Made by a program: the position numbers and the translations under genes. From the NCBI RefSeq assembly GCF_019204025.1, contig NZ_JAGSPB010000002.1, forward strand, positions 744,001 through 808,000: 64,000 bases of DNA, written 5' to 3'. The notes below the pieces were generated by a model that worked only from the letters and a program-made list of their open reading frames with translations, was not told the DNA's origin and did no database searches. Source of the stretch: Erythrobacter ani (GTDB taxonomy: Bacteria; Pseudomonadota; Alphaproteobacteria; Sphingomonadales; Sphingomonadaceae). Shown piece after piece: positions 51,194 to 60,049 of the stretch (position 1 is the first letter of the stretch; the number at the start of each line of letters is the position of its first letter).

Positions 51194-51775
51194 CTATGCT
51201 GCTCTCACCTCAACGACTTCAGGGACATAATGTTTCAGCAGGCTTTCTATCCCGTGTTTGAGCGTCGCGGTGCTCGACGGGCAGCCAGCGCACGCGCCTT
51301 GCAGGGTCAGGTAGACGACGCCTTCTGAAAACCCGCGATAGGCGATGTCGCCGCCATCGCCCGCAACGGCGGGACGTACGCGGGTTTCCAGCAATTCATG
51401 AATCGCTGCAATCGTTTCGGCGTCTTCTTCCTTATCCTCGACCGCCATTTCAGCATCTTCGGCCGGGACGCTGATTCCGTCGGCGCTGCCGCCTGCGAAA
51501 AGCGGTGCCTCTGACACGAAGTGATCGAGCAGGATTGAAACAACTTGCGGTTTCAACGCCGACCACTGCGTACCCGGAGCGGCGGTGACCGTCACGAAAT
51601 CCCATCCGAAGAAGACATTCACGACCTCTCCGGTATCGAAAATTGCCTGCGCAAGCGGGCTGGCCTCTGCCGCCTCGGGCGAGGCAAATTCGCGTGTGCC
51701 GCTGGGCATCACGGTCTGGCCGGGTAGGAATTTCAGGCTCGACGGGTTGGGCGTCGTCTCGGTCTCGATGAACAT
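51194..51775 (-). CDS. NifU-like Fe-S scaffold/carrier (Nfu family)
   Basis: The 193-residue protein has an N-terminal Nfu-N domain (MFIETETTPNPSSLKFLPGQ) and a C-terminal NifU domain with the cluster-binding C162-X2-C165 (GACAGCPSS). It carries 4Fe-4S clusters to apo-proteins in the cytosol. Between the domains is an acidic linker (AEMAVEDKEEDAET). The ATG at 51775 is the family start; the open frame reaches 13 codons further. It is the first gene of the minus-strand cluster running to plsC, and divergent from the M16 gene. Confidence 0.93.
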   Translation of the reverse strand: MFIETETTPNPSSLKFLPGQTVMPSGTREFASPEAAEASPLAQAIFDTGEVVNVFFGWDFVTVTAAPGTQWSALKPQVVSILLDHFVSEAPLFAGGSADGISVPAEDAEMAVEDKEEDAETIAAIHELLETRVRPAVAGDGGDIAYRGFSEGVVYLTLQGACAGCPSSTATLKHGIESLLKHYVPEVVEVRAA

Positions 51776-51882
51776 ATCTGCTAAATAGGGTGCGGGCAGG
51801 CGCGCGGCAAGCAAGCTTTACTAGGCCGCCTGTCAGCACACATTCACTATCCCTTCAGACCTTGCCGCCCTATAAAGGGTGC

Positions 51883-54800
51883 ATGAACGTTCTTTTCCGG
51901 GTCGCAGCCACCCTTTCATTCCTGACCGCGCCTGCAGCGCTCCTGTCCCCCGCCGCCGCTCAGGAGGTGGACGCGCAGCCCGCCATCCCGGCACCTCAGG
52001 CGCTACAAACAGGCGGCGAAGTGCCGTGGCTTTACGAGGGCAGCGATGTCCCCGTCGATGAGCAATGGCTGTTCGGAAAAATGGATAACGGCCTGCGTTA
52101 TGCGGTGCGCCGCAACGGCGTGCCTCCGCAACAGGTTTCGATCAGAGTGCGCGTAGATGCAGGTTCGCTGCACGAACGTGAATGGGAACAGGGCTATGCC
52201 CACTTGCTCGAACACTTGCTGTTCCGCGAGAGTAAATATCTGGGCCAGGCAGAGGCGATTGCAGCGTGGCAGCGGCTGGGAGCGACCTTTGGCAGCGATG
52301 CCAATGCCGAAACCAGCCCGACGCACACTGCATACAAGCTGGACATTCCCAACATCGATCGCGCCAAATTGGCCGAAAGCTTCAAACTGCTTTCGGGCAT
52401 GATCCGCGAACCGGTTCTGAGCGACGAAAACGTGGCAGCCGAACGCCCGATCGTTCTTGCCGAAAAACGCGAGCGCGGCGGAGCATCGCAGCGCGTGGCA
52501 GATCTGACGCGCCGTACATTTTTTGCAGGGCAGCGCCTCGCCACTCGCAATCCCATCGGCACCATCGAAACGCTGGAAGGGGCCAACGCGCCCCAGATCC
52601 AGGACTTCTACGACCGCTGGTATCGACCTGAAAACACGGTGATCGTCGTCGCGGGCGATGCCGATCCCCTGATACTTGCTGGACTGGTCGAGCAATGGTT
52701 TGGTGATTGGGAAGGGACCGGCGAGGCTGCAGAAGCCCCGGATTTCGGCGACCCTGTCGCTCCTGATGGAACGATCACTGCAGCCGGTAGCGGCTGGCCG
52801 ATTGGCGAATTGTCGGTGGGTGTGGAACCCGATCTTCCGCGCAGTCTGACCTATGCAGTGATGCGTCCATGGCGCAAGGTCGAGGACACGATCGTCTACA
52901 ACGAAGGTCTGCTTCTCGATGCCGTTGCGCAGGCGCTCATCAATCGCCGGCTTGAGCAGCGCGCGAGAGCGGGCGGCTCGTATCTCTACGCTCAGGTCCA
53001 GCAGGACGATGTCTCTCGTTCGACCGATGCGACCTTTGTGACCTTCGCCCCACTCACCGAAGACTGGGAAGCCGCCCTCGCAGATGTGCGCAGCGTTATT
53101 CAGGACGCCATCACCAATCCGCCGACGCAGGAAGAGATCGACCGCGAAGCCGCAGAATTCGACGTCGTGTTCGTCAATCAGGTGGAGCAGGCGAGCGTAG
53201 AGGCGGGGAGCCGCCTTGCCGATAATCTCGTCAATGCCGTCGATATTCGAGAGACCGTGGCGTCGTCGCAGACTGTCCTCGACGTGTTTCGCGGAATGAA
53301 GGATCGTCTGAACCCGGCAGAAGTGCTGGAGCGGACGAAAAAACTTTTCGAAGGTGACGTTGTACGCTCCGTCTATGTCACGCCCGCAATCGGAGAGGCC
53401 ACATCCGAAGAGCTGAAGCTGGCCCTGGCCAGCGAGGTCGCCGTCGATGCAACGGCGCGTCTGGCCGCCGAAACCATTTCCTTTGATGAGCTGCCTGCCA
53501 TCGGCGAACCGGGTACGATCGTGAGCGAGCGACCGCTCGGTGTGCTCGAGGTGGAGCAGGTCGATTTCGCCAATGGTGTGCGTGCGCTCTTGTGGGCCAA
53601 CAATGCCGAGCCGGGCCGGGTCACAGTCCGCGTGCGGTTTGGCGCAGGCTACCGCGCTTTTGACGAGAGCACTGCCGTCTACGCCCCGCTTGGCGAGATG
53701 GCTCTGGTCGGATCTGGTCTGGGTGAGCTTGGCCAGAACGAGATCGATCGACTCGCGACAGGACGCAAGCTCGGCTTTGATTTTGCGGTCGAGGACGCAG
53801 TGTTCACTTTTACGGCGCAGACCCGTTCAAGCGACGTAGCCGACCAGCTGTATCTTTTCGCAGCGAAATTGGGGATGCCGCGCTGGGATGCCGATCCGGT
53901 CATCAGAGCGAAAGCCGCAGGCGAACTGGCATACAACACTTTCTCGACCAGCCCTGGCGGTATCCTCAACCGCGACCTGGAATATCTTGTAACGGACAAG
54001 GACCCGCGGTTTGCGACGCCAACGCCAGAAGCGCTCGAGGCTGTGACGCCCGAGGGTTTCCGAGCGGCGTGGGAGCCCCTGCTCAAGCAGGGTCCGGTCG
54101 AAGTGCTCGTATTCGGTGAATTCGACCGCGACGCAATCGTCGAAAAGCTGCGCCAGACTTTCGGTGCTCTGCCCGACCGCGAACCGATCCCTGCCGAAAT
54201 CGCTGCGCGTGTTCCCGATTTCCCCGAAGTGGGAAGCGACCCGATGGTGCTCAAACATCGCGGGGACGCAAATCAGGCTGCAGCGGTGATCGCATGGCGC
54301 AGCGGCGGCGGTATGGCCAATATACGGGAATCGCGCCAGCTCGAGATTCTTACGCAGCTGTTCAACAATCGCCTGCTGGAGGCGCTGCGTGAACGCGCCG
54401 GCGCGAGCTATTCCCCGCAGGTGTTTTCCAAGTGGCCGGCCGATTTGCCTGCCGGTGGGACGATCACTGCGCTGGCTCAGCTTGAACCCGATTTCGTGCC
54501 GATCTTCTTCGCGGAGGCGGATCGTATCGCTCAGGACCTGGCAGCCAATCCGCCCACAGCGGACGAGCTTTCGCGTGTGACCGAACCTCTTGGCCAGCTG
54601 ATCCGCCGCGCCTCCACCGGAAACCAGTTCTGGTTGTTCAATCTCGAAGGCGCGACCACGGACCCTCAGCGGGTCGATAAATTGCGGTCTCTGCTTTCCG
54701 ATTTCTCTCAGACGACCCCTGAGATCATGCAGTTTCTCGCCGAGCGGTATTTCGGCCAGCGCGCCCCGCTCAAACTGGCGGTCATTCCCGAGGGGCAGCA

Positions 54801-54888
54801 GCTCGCCGAGGTCTCGGAGAGCAACGCGCTTTCACCAAAGAGCGCGGTGAGTCCGGCAAACGTTCAGCCACCCGTTATAGGCCGCTGA
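51883..54888 (+). CDS. M16 family zinc metallopeptidase, periplasmic
   Basis: The 1001-residue protein has a signal peptide ending near AAAQE (residue 28) and a pitrilysin fold. The inverted zinc motif HXXEH is H107-L-L-E-H111 (YAHLLEHLLF), with a third ligand expected at a glutamate about 75 residues later (NVAAERPIVLAEKRE). The second M16 half lacks the motif, as in single-chain pitrilysins where it only shapes the chamber. It probably degrades peptides in the periplasm. I chose the ATG at 51883; the open frame extends 31 codons upstream into the nfu gap. Confidence 0.92.
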   Translation: MNVLFRVAATLSFLTAPAALLSPAAAQEVDAQPAIPAPQALQTGGEVPWLYEGSDVPVDEQWLFGKMDNGLRYAVRRNGVPPQQVSIRVRVDAGSLHEREWEQGYAHLLEHLLFRESKYLGQAEAIAAWQRLGATFGSDANAETSPTHTAYKLDIPNIDRAKLAESFKLLSGMIREPVLSDENVAAERPIVLAEKRERGGASQRVADLTRRTFFAGQRLATRNPIGTIETLEGANAPQIQDFYDRWYRPENTVIVVAGDADPLILAGLVEQWFGDWEGTGEAAEAPDFGDPVAPDGTITAAGSGWPIGELSVGVEPDLPRSLTYAVMRPWRKVEDTIVYNEGLLLDAVAQALINRRLEQRARAGGSYLYAQVQQDDVSRSTDATFVTFAPLTEDWEAALADVRSVIQDAITNPPTQEEIDREAAEFDVVFVNQVEQASVEAGSRLADNLVNAVDIRETVASSQTVLDVFRGMKDRLNPAEVLERTKKLFEGDVVRSVYVTPAIGEATSEELKLALASEVAVDATARLAAETISFDELPAIGEPGTIVSERPLGVLEVEQVDFANGVRALLWANNAEPGRVTVRVRFGAGYRAFDESTAVYAPLGEMALVGSGLGELGQNEIDRLATGRKLGFDFAVEDAVFTFTAQTRSSDVADQLYLFAAKLGMPRWDADPVIRAKAAGELAYNTFSTSPGGILNRDLEYLVTDKDPRFATPTPEALEAVTPEGFRAAWEPLLKQGPVEVLVFGEFDRDAIVEKLRQTFGALPDREPIPAEIAARVPDFPEVGSDPMVLKHRGDANQAAAVIAWRSGGGMANIRESRQLEILTQLFNNRLLEALRERAGASYSPQVFSKWPADLPAGGTITALAQLEPDFVPIFFAEADRIAQDLAANPPTADELSRVTEPLGQLIRRASTGNQFWLFNLEGATTDPQRVDKLRSLLSDFSQTTPEIMQFLAERYFGQRAPLKLAVIPEGQQLAEVSESNALSPKSAVSPANVQPPVIGR

Positions 54889-54911
54889 TATCGGCCAGCT
54901 CGATCAGGCTC

Positions 54912-54935
54912 TTCGCGAAATAATGTTGTCGCGAA
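54912..54935. promoter_or_regulatory. Inverted repeat upstream of the DAHP synthase promoter
   Basis: TTCGCGA (54912-54918) and TCGCGAA (54929-54935) are perfect 7-bp arms around a 10-nt AT-rich spacer, 12 bases upstream of the predicted -35 box. It could be an operator for the aromatic pathway gene or a weak terminator for the M16 gene, which ends 23 bases before. Confidence 0.35.
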
Positions 54936-54947
54936 TGACCGGCACGC

Positions 54948-54975
54948 TTTACAGATGATGTGCGCGCAATATAGC
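54948..54975 (+). promoter_or_regulatory. Predicted promoter for the DAHP synthase gene
   Basis: TTTACA (54948-54953), a 16-nt spacer and TATAGC (54970-54975) lie 30 bases upstream of the ATG. The -10 box is identical to that of the predicted rpmF promoter, and the spacer length is the same. Confidence 0.6.
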
Positions 54976-55004
54976 GGCGCGCTCTCAGTTCAGATTAGAA
55001 GATT

Positions 55005-56384
55005 ATGAATATGGCCGAAAACTGGAACCCTCAAAGCTGGAAGTCCTTCGAGGCGCGCCACCTGCCGCAGTACGAAGATACTCAGGAGCTTGCGCAGGCT
55101 GAAAAGACCCTATCGGCATATCCGCCTCTGGTATTCGCGGGCGAGGCGAGAGCGCTGAAATCGGATCTTGCCGATGTTGCCAATGGCAAGGCCTTCCTGC
55201 TGCAAGGCGGCGACTGCGCCGAAAGCTTTGCCGAATTTCACCCGAACAACATTCGCGACACATTCCGCGTCTTGCTGCAAATGGCGGTCGTTCTGACATT
55301 TGCGAGCAAACTTCCGGTGGTGAAAGTCGGCCGGATGGCAGGCCAGTTCGCCAAGCCGCGCTCCGCTCCGACCGAAACGAAAGGCGATGTCACTTTGCCG
55401 AGTTATCTCGGCGATAATATCAATGGCATAGAGTTCGATCCGGAGCAGCGTCGCAACGATCCGAACCGGATGGTCCGGGCATACAGCCAGGCCGCCGCGA
55501 CGCTCAATTTGCTCCGCGCGTTCGCAGGGGGCGGCTACGCAAACCTTCAGCAAGTCCATCAATGGACGCTCGATTTTATGGGCCGCACCCCGTGGACGGA
55601 CAAGTTTGCGCAAATGGCGGATCGAATCGGCGAGGCGCTTGAATTCATGGAAGCGTGCGGTGTCGATCCAGCCACTGTTCCGCAGCTGCAGGGAACGAGT
55701 TTCTACACCAGTCACGAAGGTCTTCTGCTGCCCTACGAAGAGGCTCTGACACGGCAAGATTCGCTGACCGGCGATTGGTACGCCACCAGCGCACACATGC
55801 TTTGGATTGGCGACCGCACCCGCTTCCCGGGCAGCGCACACATCGAATTTGCGCGCGGGATCGGTAATCCGCTTGGCATGAAGTGCGGACCTTCGCTGGA
55901 ACCCGATGCGCTGCTTGAGGTGCTTGATGTGCTCAACCCCTCGCGCGAGCCTGGACGGATCACGCTGATCAGTCGGTTCGGGCATGACAAGGTAGAAGAT
56001 GGGCTCCCCAAGCTAGTCCGCGCGGTCAAACGCGAAGGGCATCCGGTCGTTTGGAGCTGCGACCCGATGCATGGCAATGTCGTCAAGTCTGATACGGGCT
56101 TCAAGACGCGGCCATTCGACCGCATCCTGACCGAGGTGAAAGGCTTTTTCGAAGTCCACCGCGCAGAGGGCACGCATCCCGGCGGCATCCATATCGAAAT
56201 GACGGGGCAGGATGTGACTGAATGTGTCGGCGGCGCCGTTGCGATTACTGAAGAGCGTTTGGGCGACCGTTATCACACGCACTGCGATCCGCGCCTGAAC
56301 GCTGAACAATCTTTGGAACTGGCATTCCTGATTGCCGAGACACTCAATTCGGAGATGAGCCAGCAGCAGGCAGACGCAGCCTAG
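55005..56384 (+). CDS. aroG: Class II 3-deoxy-7-phosphoheptulonate (DAHP) synthase
   Basis: The enzyme condenses phosphoenolpyruvate and erythrose 4-phosphate, the first step of the shikimate pathway. At 459 residues it is the plant-like class II type (AroA-II), not the short class I. Conserved segments include [12 protein letters not shown], YRPSxxR-like [39 protein letters not shown] and [21 protein letters not shown] at 55005; the second ATG at 55011 is an alternative. It has its own promoter upstream. Feedback control cannot be read from the sequence. Confidence 0.96.
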   Translation: MNMAENWNPQSWKSFEARHLPQYEDTQELAQAEKTLSAYPPLVFAGEARALKSDLADVANGKAFLLQGGDCAESFAEFHPNNIRDTFRVLLQMAVVLTFASKLPVVKVGRMAGQFAKPRSAPTETKGDVTLPSYLGDNINGIEFDPEQRRNDPNRMVRAYSQAAATLNLLRAFAGGGYANLQQVHQWTLDFMGRTPWTDKFAQMADRIGEALEFMEACGVDPATVPQLQGTSFYTSHEGLLLPYEEALTRQDSLTGDWYATSAHMLWIGDRTRFPGSAHIEFARGIGNPLGMKCGPSLEPDALLEVLDVLNPSREPGRITLISRFGHDKVEDGLPKLVRAVKREGHPVVWSCDPMHGNVVKSDTGFKTRPFDRILTEVKGFFEVHRAEGTHPGGIHIEMTGQDVTECVGGAVAITEERLGDRYHTHCDPRLNAEQSLELAFLIAETLNSEMSQQQADAA

Positions 56385-56480
56385 GCTGCATCAGCCTCTC
56401 CGGCTTTGCGGGCGGTACGTAGCATTACACAACCGCTCGGTGCGCCTGATTAAACCGTCCGCGTTTACAGCATCGGCAAG

Positions 56481-57617
56481 ATGCACGACCTCTTGCTCTC
56501 GCCGTCCGCGCTCGCGCCCAATCTCGATCGGGTCATGTTCGAAACGGATCGCAGCGTTCTTGGCCGGGTCATCGGCAGCGACATCCTGTTTCTTGCCTGC
56601 ATCGTGCTTCTCCTACTCGCGGTGGCCGCTCTTGTCGCAACGCGAATCGCACGCCGAGAGGCGCGTTTCAGCGCGCAACTGGCGCGCCTGCGCGGGCAGC
56701 GCATGGATCAACTGGTGAAGACCGTTAGCCTGGCGGAAGACATCGCCGGGCTGGGTATCTGGCAATACGATCCCGCCTCGGGCGCACAGCAATGGTCGAG
56801 CGGACTGCGCCGCATCTTCGGAGTACCCGGCGATGAGCCGTTTCTGGAGGGTGACGCCGAAACGCTGTTGCTCGCCAACAATGTCGACCTGGTCGGTGCC
56901 ATCAAAGAGCGGATAGCTGAGGAGAGCCCGTACGAACTGAGGTTCGACATCCGCGATTTTGAAGGCTGCGCACGCGCGCTGGCCGTGGAAGCGTGCAACC
57001 TGAACGACGATACAGGTAAGACCGTCCGCGTCGTTGCGGTCGTTCGTGACGTGACGGACCAGATCGAACAGGTCAGAAAGCTCGAGTTTTCGCGGGCCAT
57101 TGCCGTGCGAGAGGCGAGCCGCGCGCGCGAACTGGCGGAGACCGATGCGCTGACCGGTCTGGCCAATCGCCGAAGCCTCATGGCGCAGCTGGATGAAATG
57201 ATCCTGCAAGCGCGCCGGACGTCCAAACCCTTGGTGCTTATCGTTTTCGACATCGATCACTTCAAATCGGTGAACGACACCTACGGTCATCTTGCGGGCG
57301 ACAAAGTGCTGCAATCGATTGCCCGTATCTCGTCCGATCAAGCGCGCGATGCCGACATAATGGCGCGGGTCGGCGGCGAGGAATTCGTCTGGGTTGTGCC
57401 GGGCGCGAATGAGAGTGCTGCGCGGGTCATGTCCGAACGCTTGCGTCATTGCGTGGCGACCGAAAGCGCGACCGACGTCGTCCCCGCGGTGACTATCAGC
57501 GCCGGCATTGCAGAGCTGGTGCCGGGCGACACGTCCCTGTCGTTTTTTGCCCGCGCCGACAGTGCATTGTACGATGCCAAGCACGCAGGCCGCAATCAGG
57601 TCCGTATGGCGGCGTGA
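56481..57617 (+). CDS. PAS-GGDEF diguanylate cyclase, membrane-anchored
   Basis: The 378-residue protein has one transmembrane helix (about residues 35-55), a PAS-like domain (about 85-195), a short coiled linker and a GGDEF domain. The active site is intact as GGEEF (298-302), with FDIDHFKSVND carrying metal ligands. RDAD at 289-292 is an RxxD inhibitory site placed five residues before GGEEF, so product inhibition by c-di-GMP is expected. It is predicted to make c-di-GMP in response to a signal sensed at or near the membrane. It lies alone between the DAHP synthase and egtB genes. Confidence 0.93.
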   Translation: MHDLLLSPSALAPNLDRVMFETDRSVLGRVIGSDILFLACIVLLLLAVAALVATRIARREARFSAQLARLRGQRMDQLVKTVSLAEDIAGLGIWQYDPASGAQQWSSGLRRIFGVPGDEPFLEGDAETLLLANNVDLVGAIKERIAEESPYELRFDIRDFEGCARALAVEACNLNDDTGKTVRVVAVVRDVTDQIEQVRKLEFSRAIAVREASRARELAETDALTGLANRRSLMAQLDEMILQARRTSKPLVLIVFDIDHFKSVNDTYGHLAGDKVLQSIARISSDQARDADIMARVGGEEFVWVVPGANESAARVMSERLRHCVATESATDVVPAVTISAGIAELVPGDTSLSFFARADSALYDAKHAGRNQVRMAA

Positions 57618-57736
57618 GTGAAGTCGACGACAAGTCGCGCAATTAAGTCACTGGCGCGCCTTCCATTTGTCATTTCGATAGGCCATGAACGCCCTCGCAG
57701 TCGGCAATGCACTGGTCGGCGTAAAAGGAGAAGGCA

Positions 57737-59005
57737 GTGCCTCGAACCGAGCGGCACCAGCGGGCAAACGCATTGGATTGCGACAGGATAAGGTCTGATT
57801 TTCGGGACACGCGGTCGCTGACCGAGGCGCTGGTCGAACCGCTCAGCGACGCCGATGCCACGATCCAGTCGATGGAAGACGCTTCACCCGCGAAATGGCA
57901 TTTGGCGCACACGACTTGGTTCTGGGAAACGTTTCTTCTGCGCGACCACGCACCCGGCTACCAGCTTTTCAACGAAGCCTACCCGTTTCTGTTCAATTCC
58001 TATTATGAAGCCGAGGGAGAGCGGATTTCGCGGTTTTCCCGCGGGATGTTGTCGCGTCCGACGCTCGATGAAATTCTCGAATGGCGCGCCGCTGTGAATG
58101 CGGCGATGGAGCCGTTGCTGGACGATCCCGAACATACGGACATGATCGCGCTCGGGATTTCGCACGAGCAGCAGCACATCGAATTGCTGCTGACCGATAT
58201 CAAGCACGCATTGTTCCGGAACCCGATGGGCGCAGCCATGTTCGAAGGATCGGCCGAACCAGCGATGTCCGCAGGCGGGGGCGAGGCCGGATGGCACTCA
58301 CACCCTGGCGGAATTGCGCTGGTCGGATCGGAGCAGGGCGGTTTTTCATTCGATAACGAAGGGCCGCGCCACCGCGTATTGCTAGAACCGTTTGCGATCG
58401 CCAGACGATTGGTCAGCAACCGCGAGTGGGCGGCGTTTATCGCCGACGGCGGCTATGACAACGCGGCTTTGTGGCTGTCTGACGGCTGGGCATGGGTCAA
58501 GGATAATGGGATCGCCGCGCCGCTTTACTGGCGCGGAGCCGAGGCTTTCACTCACCAGGGCTGGCAGGACCGCGATCCGGATGCGCCGGTCACGCATATC
58601 TCCTATTTCGAAGCCGATGCATTTGCGACCTGGGCCGGGGCAAGGTTGCCAACCGAATTCGAGTGGGAAGCGATTGCGCGCGGTCAGGAAGGTCAGGCGC
58701 CTGCGCACGACGCATCGTCAGGGAACCAGCTCGATCGTGCCGAAGCGCCGATGCCGCATGGGGGAGAGGCCTTGTTCGGGGATTGCTGGCAGTTCACTCG
58801 CTCTGCCTATCTGCCATACCCGCGCTTCCAGCCCGCCGCGGGCGCGGTTGGCGAATACAACGGCAAATTCATGAGCGGGCAATTCGTGCTGAAAGGCGCG
58901 AGCTGCGCGACCGTGCGTGGCCATTCGCGCGCGTCCTACCGCAATTTTTTCTATCCGCATCAACGCTGGCAATTCACGGGCCTGAGACTGGCCAAGGACA
59001 TTTGA
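57737..59005 (+). CDS. egtB: Ergothioneine biosynthesis sulfoxide synthase EgtB
   Basis: EgtB is an iron enzyme that joins trimethylhistidine (hercynine) to a thiol donor using oxygen. The 422-residue protein has an N-terminal DinB-like domain and a C-terminal FGE-sulfatase domain. The iron ligands can be read as H58 (KWHLAHTTWF), H143 and H147 (SHEQQH). The C-terminus has RGHSRASYRNFFYP and the closing WQFTGLRLAKD. Translation starts at a GTG (57737) with AAGGAG six bases upstream. egtD follows after four bases, so the two form an operon. Confidence 0.94.
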   Translation: MPRTERHQRANALDCDRIRSDFRDTRSLTEALVEPLSDADATIQSMEDASPAKWHLAHTTWFWETFLLRDHAPGYQLFNEAYPFLFNSYYEAEGERISRFSRGMLSRPTLDEILEWRAAVNAAMEPLLDDPEHTDMIALGISHEQQHIELLLTDIKHALFRNPMGAAMFEGSAEPAMSAGGGEAGWHSHPGGIALVGSEQGGFSFDNEGPRHRVLLEPFAIARRLVSNREWAAFIADGGYDNAALWLSDGWAWVKDNGIAAPLYWRGAEAFTHQGWQDRDPDAPVTHISYFEADAFATWAGARLPTEFEWEAIARGQEGQAPAHDASSGNQLDRAEAPMPHGGEALFGDCWQFTRSAYLPYPRFQPAAGAVGEYNGKFMSGQFVLKGASCATVRGHSRASYRNFFYPHQRWQFTGLRLAKDI

Positions 59006-59009
59006 GATT

Positions 59010-59996
59010 ATGACGACACAAAAGGGTCTGAAGCTGGTTGAGCGCGATGAAGAGGGTGTAAACACGGCTTTTCGCAGCGATGTGCTCGATGGTCTGTCCC
59101 AACCCCAAAAGGCGATACCGGCCCGATGGCTGTATGACGATGCCGGATCGCAGCTCTTTGAAGACATCACTCAGCTGCCGGAATATTACCCGACCCGTGC
59201 GGAGACGGAAATCCTTCGCGGCCGTGCAAAAGAGTTCTCGGCCATGATCGGACCGGGGCGGGCGGTCGTCGAATTCGGTTCGGGAAGTTCGGTCAAGACG
59301 CCGCTGCTCCTCTCTGCGATCGAACCGACTGCGTACGTTCCGCTCGATATTTCGGGCGACTTCCTACGAGCGGCAGCCAGCGATCTGGCAGCGAAATTCC
59401 CCGGTCTTCCGGTCTATCCGGTGGAGGCCGACTTCATGCGAAAGGTCGAATTGCCCGGCGAAATCGACGATCTCCCCAATCTGGGCTTTTTCCCCGGATC
59501 GACCATCGGCAACATGGTCGCCCGGACTGCCGTCGACCTGCTGCGCAATATGCGCGAAACACTGGGAACAGGCGCGCAATTGCTGATCGGCATGGATCTA
59601 ATCAAAGATGAAAACGTGCTCGTGGCGGCCTATGATGACGCTGCCGGTGTCACCGCTGAGTTCAATTACAACCTTGTGCGGCGCATCAACCGCGAGCTTG
59701 ATGGTGACATTCCGCTCGATGCGTTGACGCACGAAGCGCGCTGGAAAGACGATTTTGCGCGGATTGAAATGCATCTGGTCGCGGGCCGCGATATCGAGTT
59801 TTCCGTCTATGACCGCAGCTTCCGAATGAAATCAGGTGAGACGATCCACACAGAGAACAGTCACAAGTTCAATCGCCGGACATCCAATATGCTTCTGCTC
59901 GCCGCAGGCTGGGAACCTCAGGCGCGTTGGCTCGACAGCGAAAATCGGTTTTCACTCATTCTCGCAGTGGCAAGGCCCGAGCGCAGCGCGCCCTGA
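59010..59996 (+). CDS. egtD: L-histidine N-alpha-methyltransferase EgtD
   Basis: EgtD trimethylates histidine to hercynine using SAM, the substrate of EgtB. The 328-residue protein shows SRPQKAIPARWLYDD-like (LSQPQKAIPARWLYDDAGS), the SAM site VVEFGSGSSVKTPLLL, YVPLDISGDFL, FFPGSTIGNM and the histidine-site segment FNYNLVRRINREL. It follows egtB by four bases. No egtA, egtC or egtE is in the window. Confidence 0.95.
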   Translation: MTTQKGLKLVERDEEGVNTAFRSDVLDGLSQPQKAIPARWLYDDAGSQLFEDITQLPEYYPTRAETEILRGRAKEFSAMIGPGRAVVEFGSGSSVKTPLLLSAIEPTAYVPLDISGDFLRAAASDLAAKFPGLPVYPVEADFMRKVELPGEIDDLPNLGFFPGSTIGNMVARTAVDLLRNMRETLGTGAQLLIGMDLIKDENVLVAAYDDAAGVTAEFNYNLVRRINRELDGDIPLDALTHEARWKDDFARIEMHLVAGRDIEFSVYDRSFRMKSGETIHTENSHKFNRRTSNMLLLAAGWEPQARWLDSENRFSLILAVARPERSAP

Positions 59997-60011
59997 GAGT
60001 AATTCGCAGGA

Positions 60012-60036
60012 GCGACGAAACTTCGTTTCGTGTCGC
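60012..60036 (+). other. Hairpin between egtD and the flavin oxidoreductase gene
   Basis: GCGACGAAAC and GTTTCG-TG-TCGC pair over ten bases with a two-base bulge and a TTC loop. No U tract follows, and the next ATG is 14 bases later, so it may be a transcript stabiliser or an attenuator rather than a simple terminator. Confidence 0.4.
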
Positions 60037-60049
60037 GCGTTGAGCGCAC

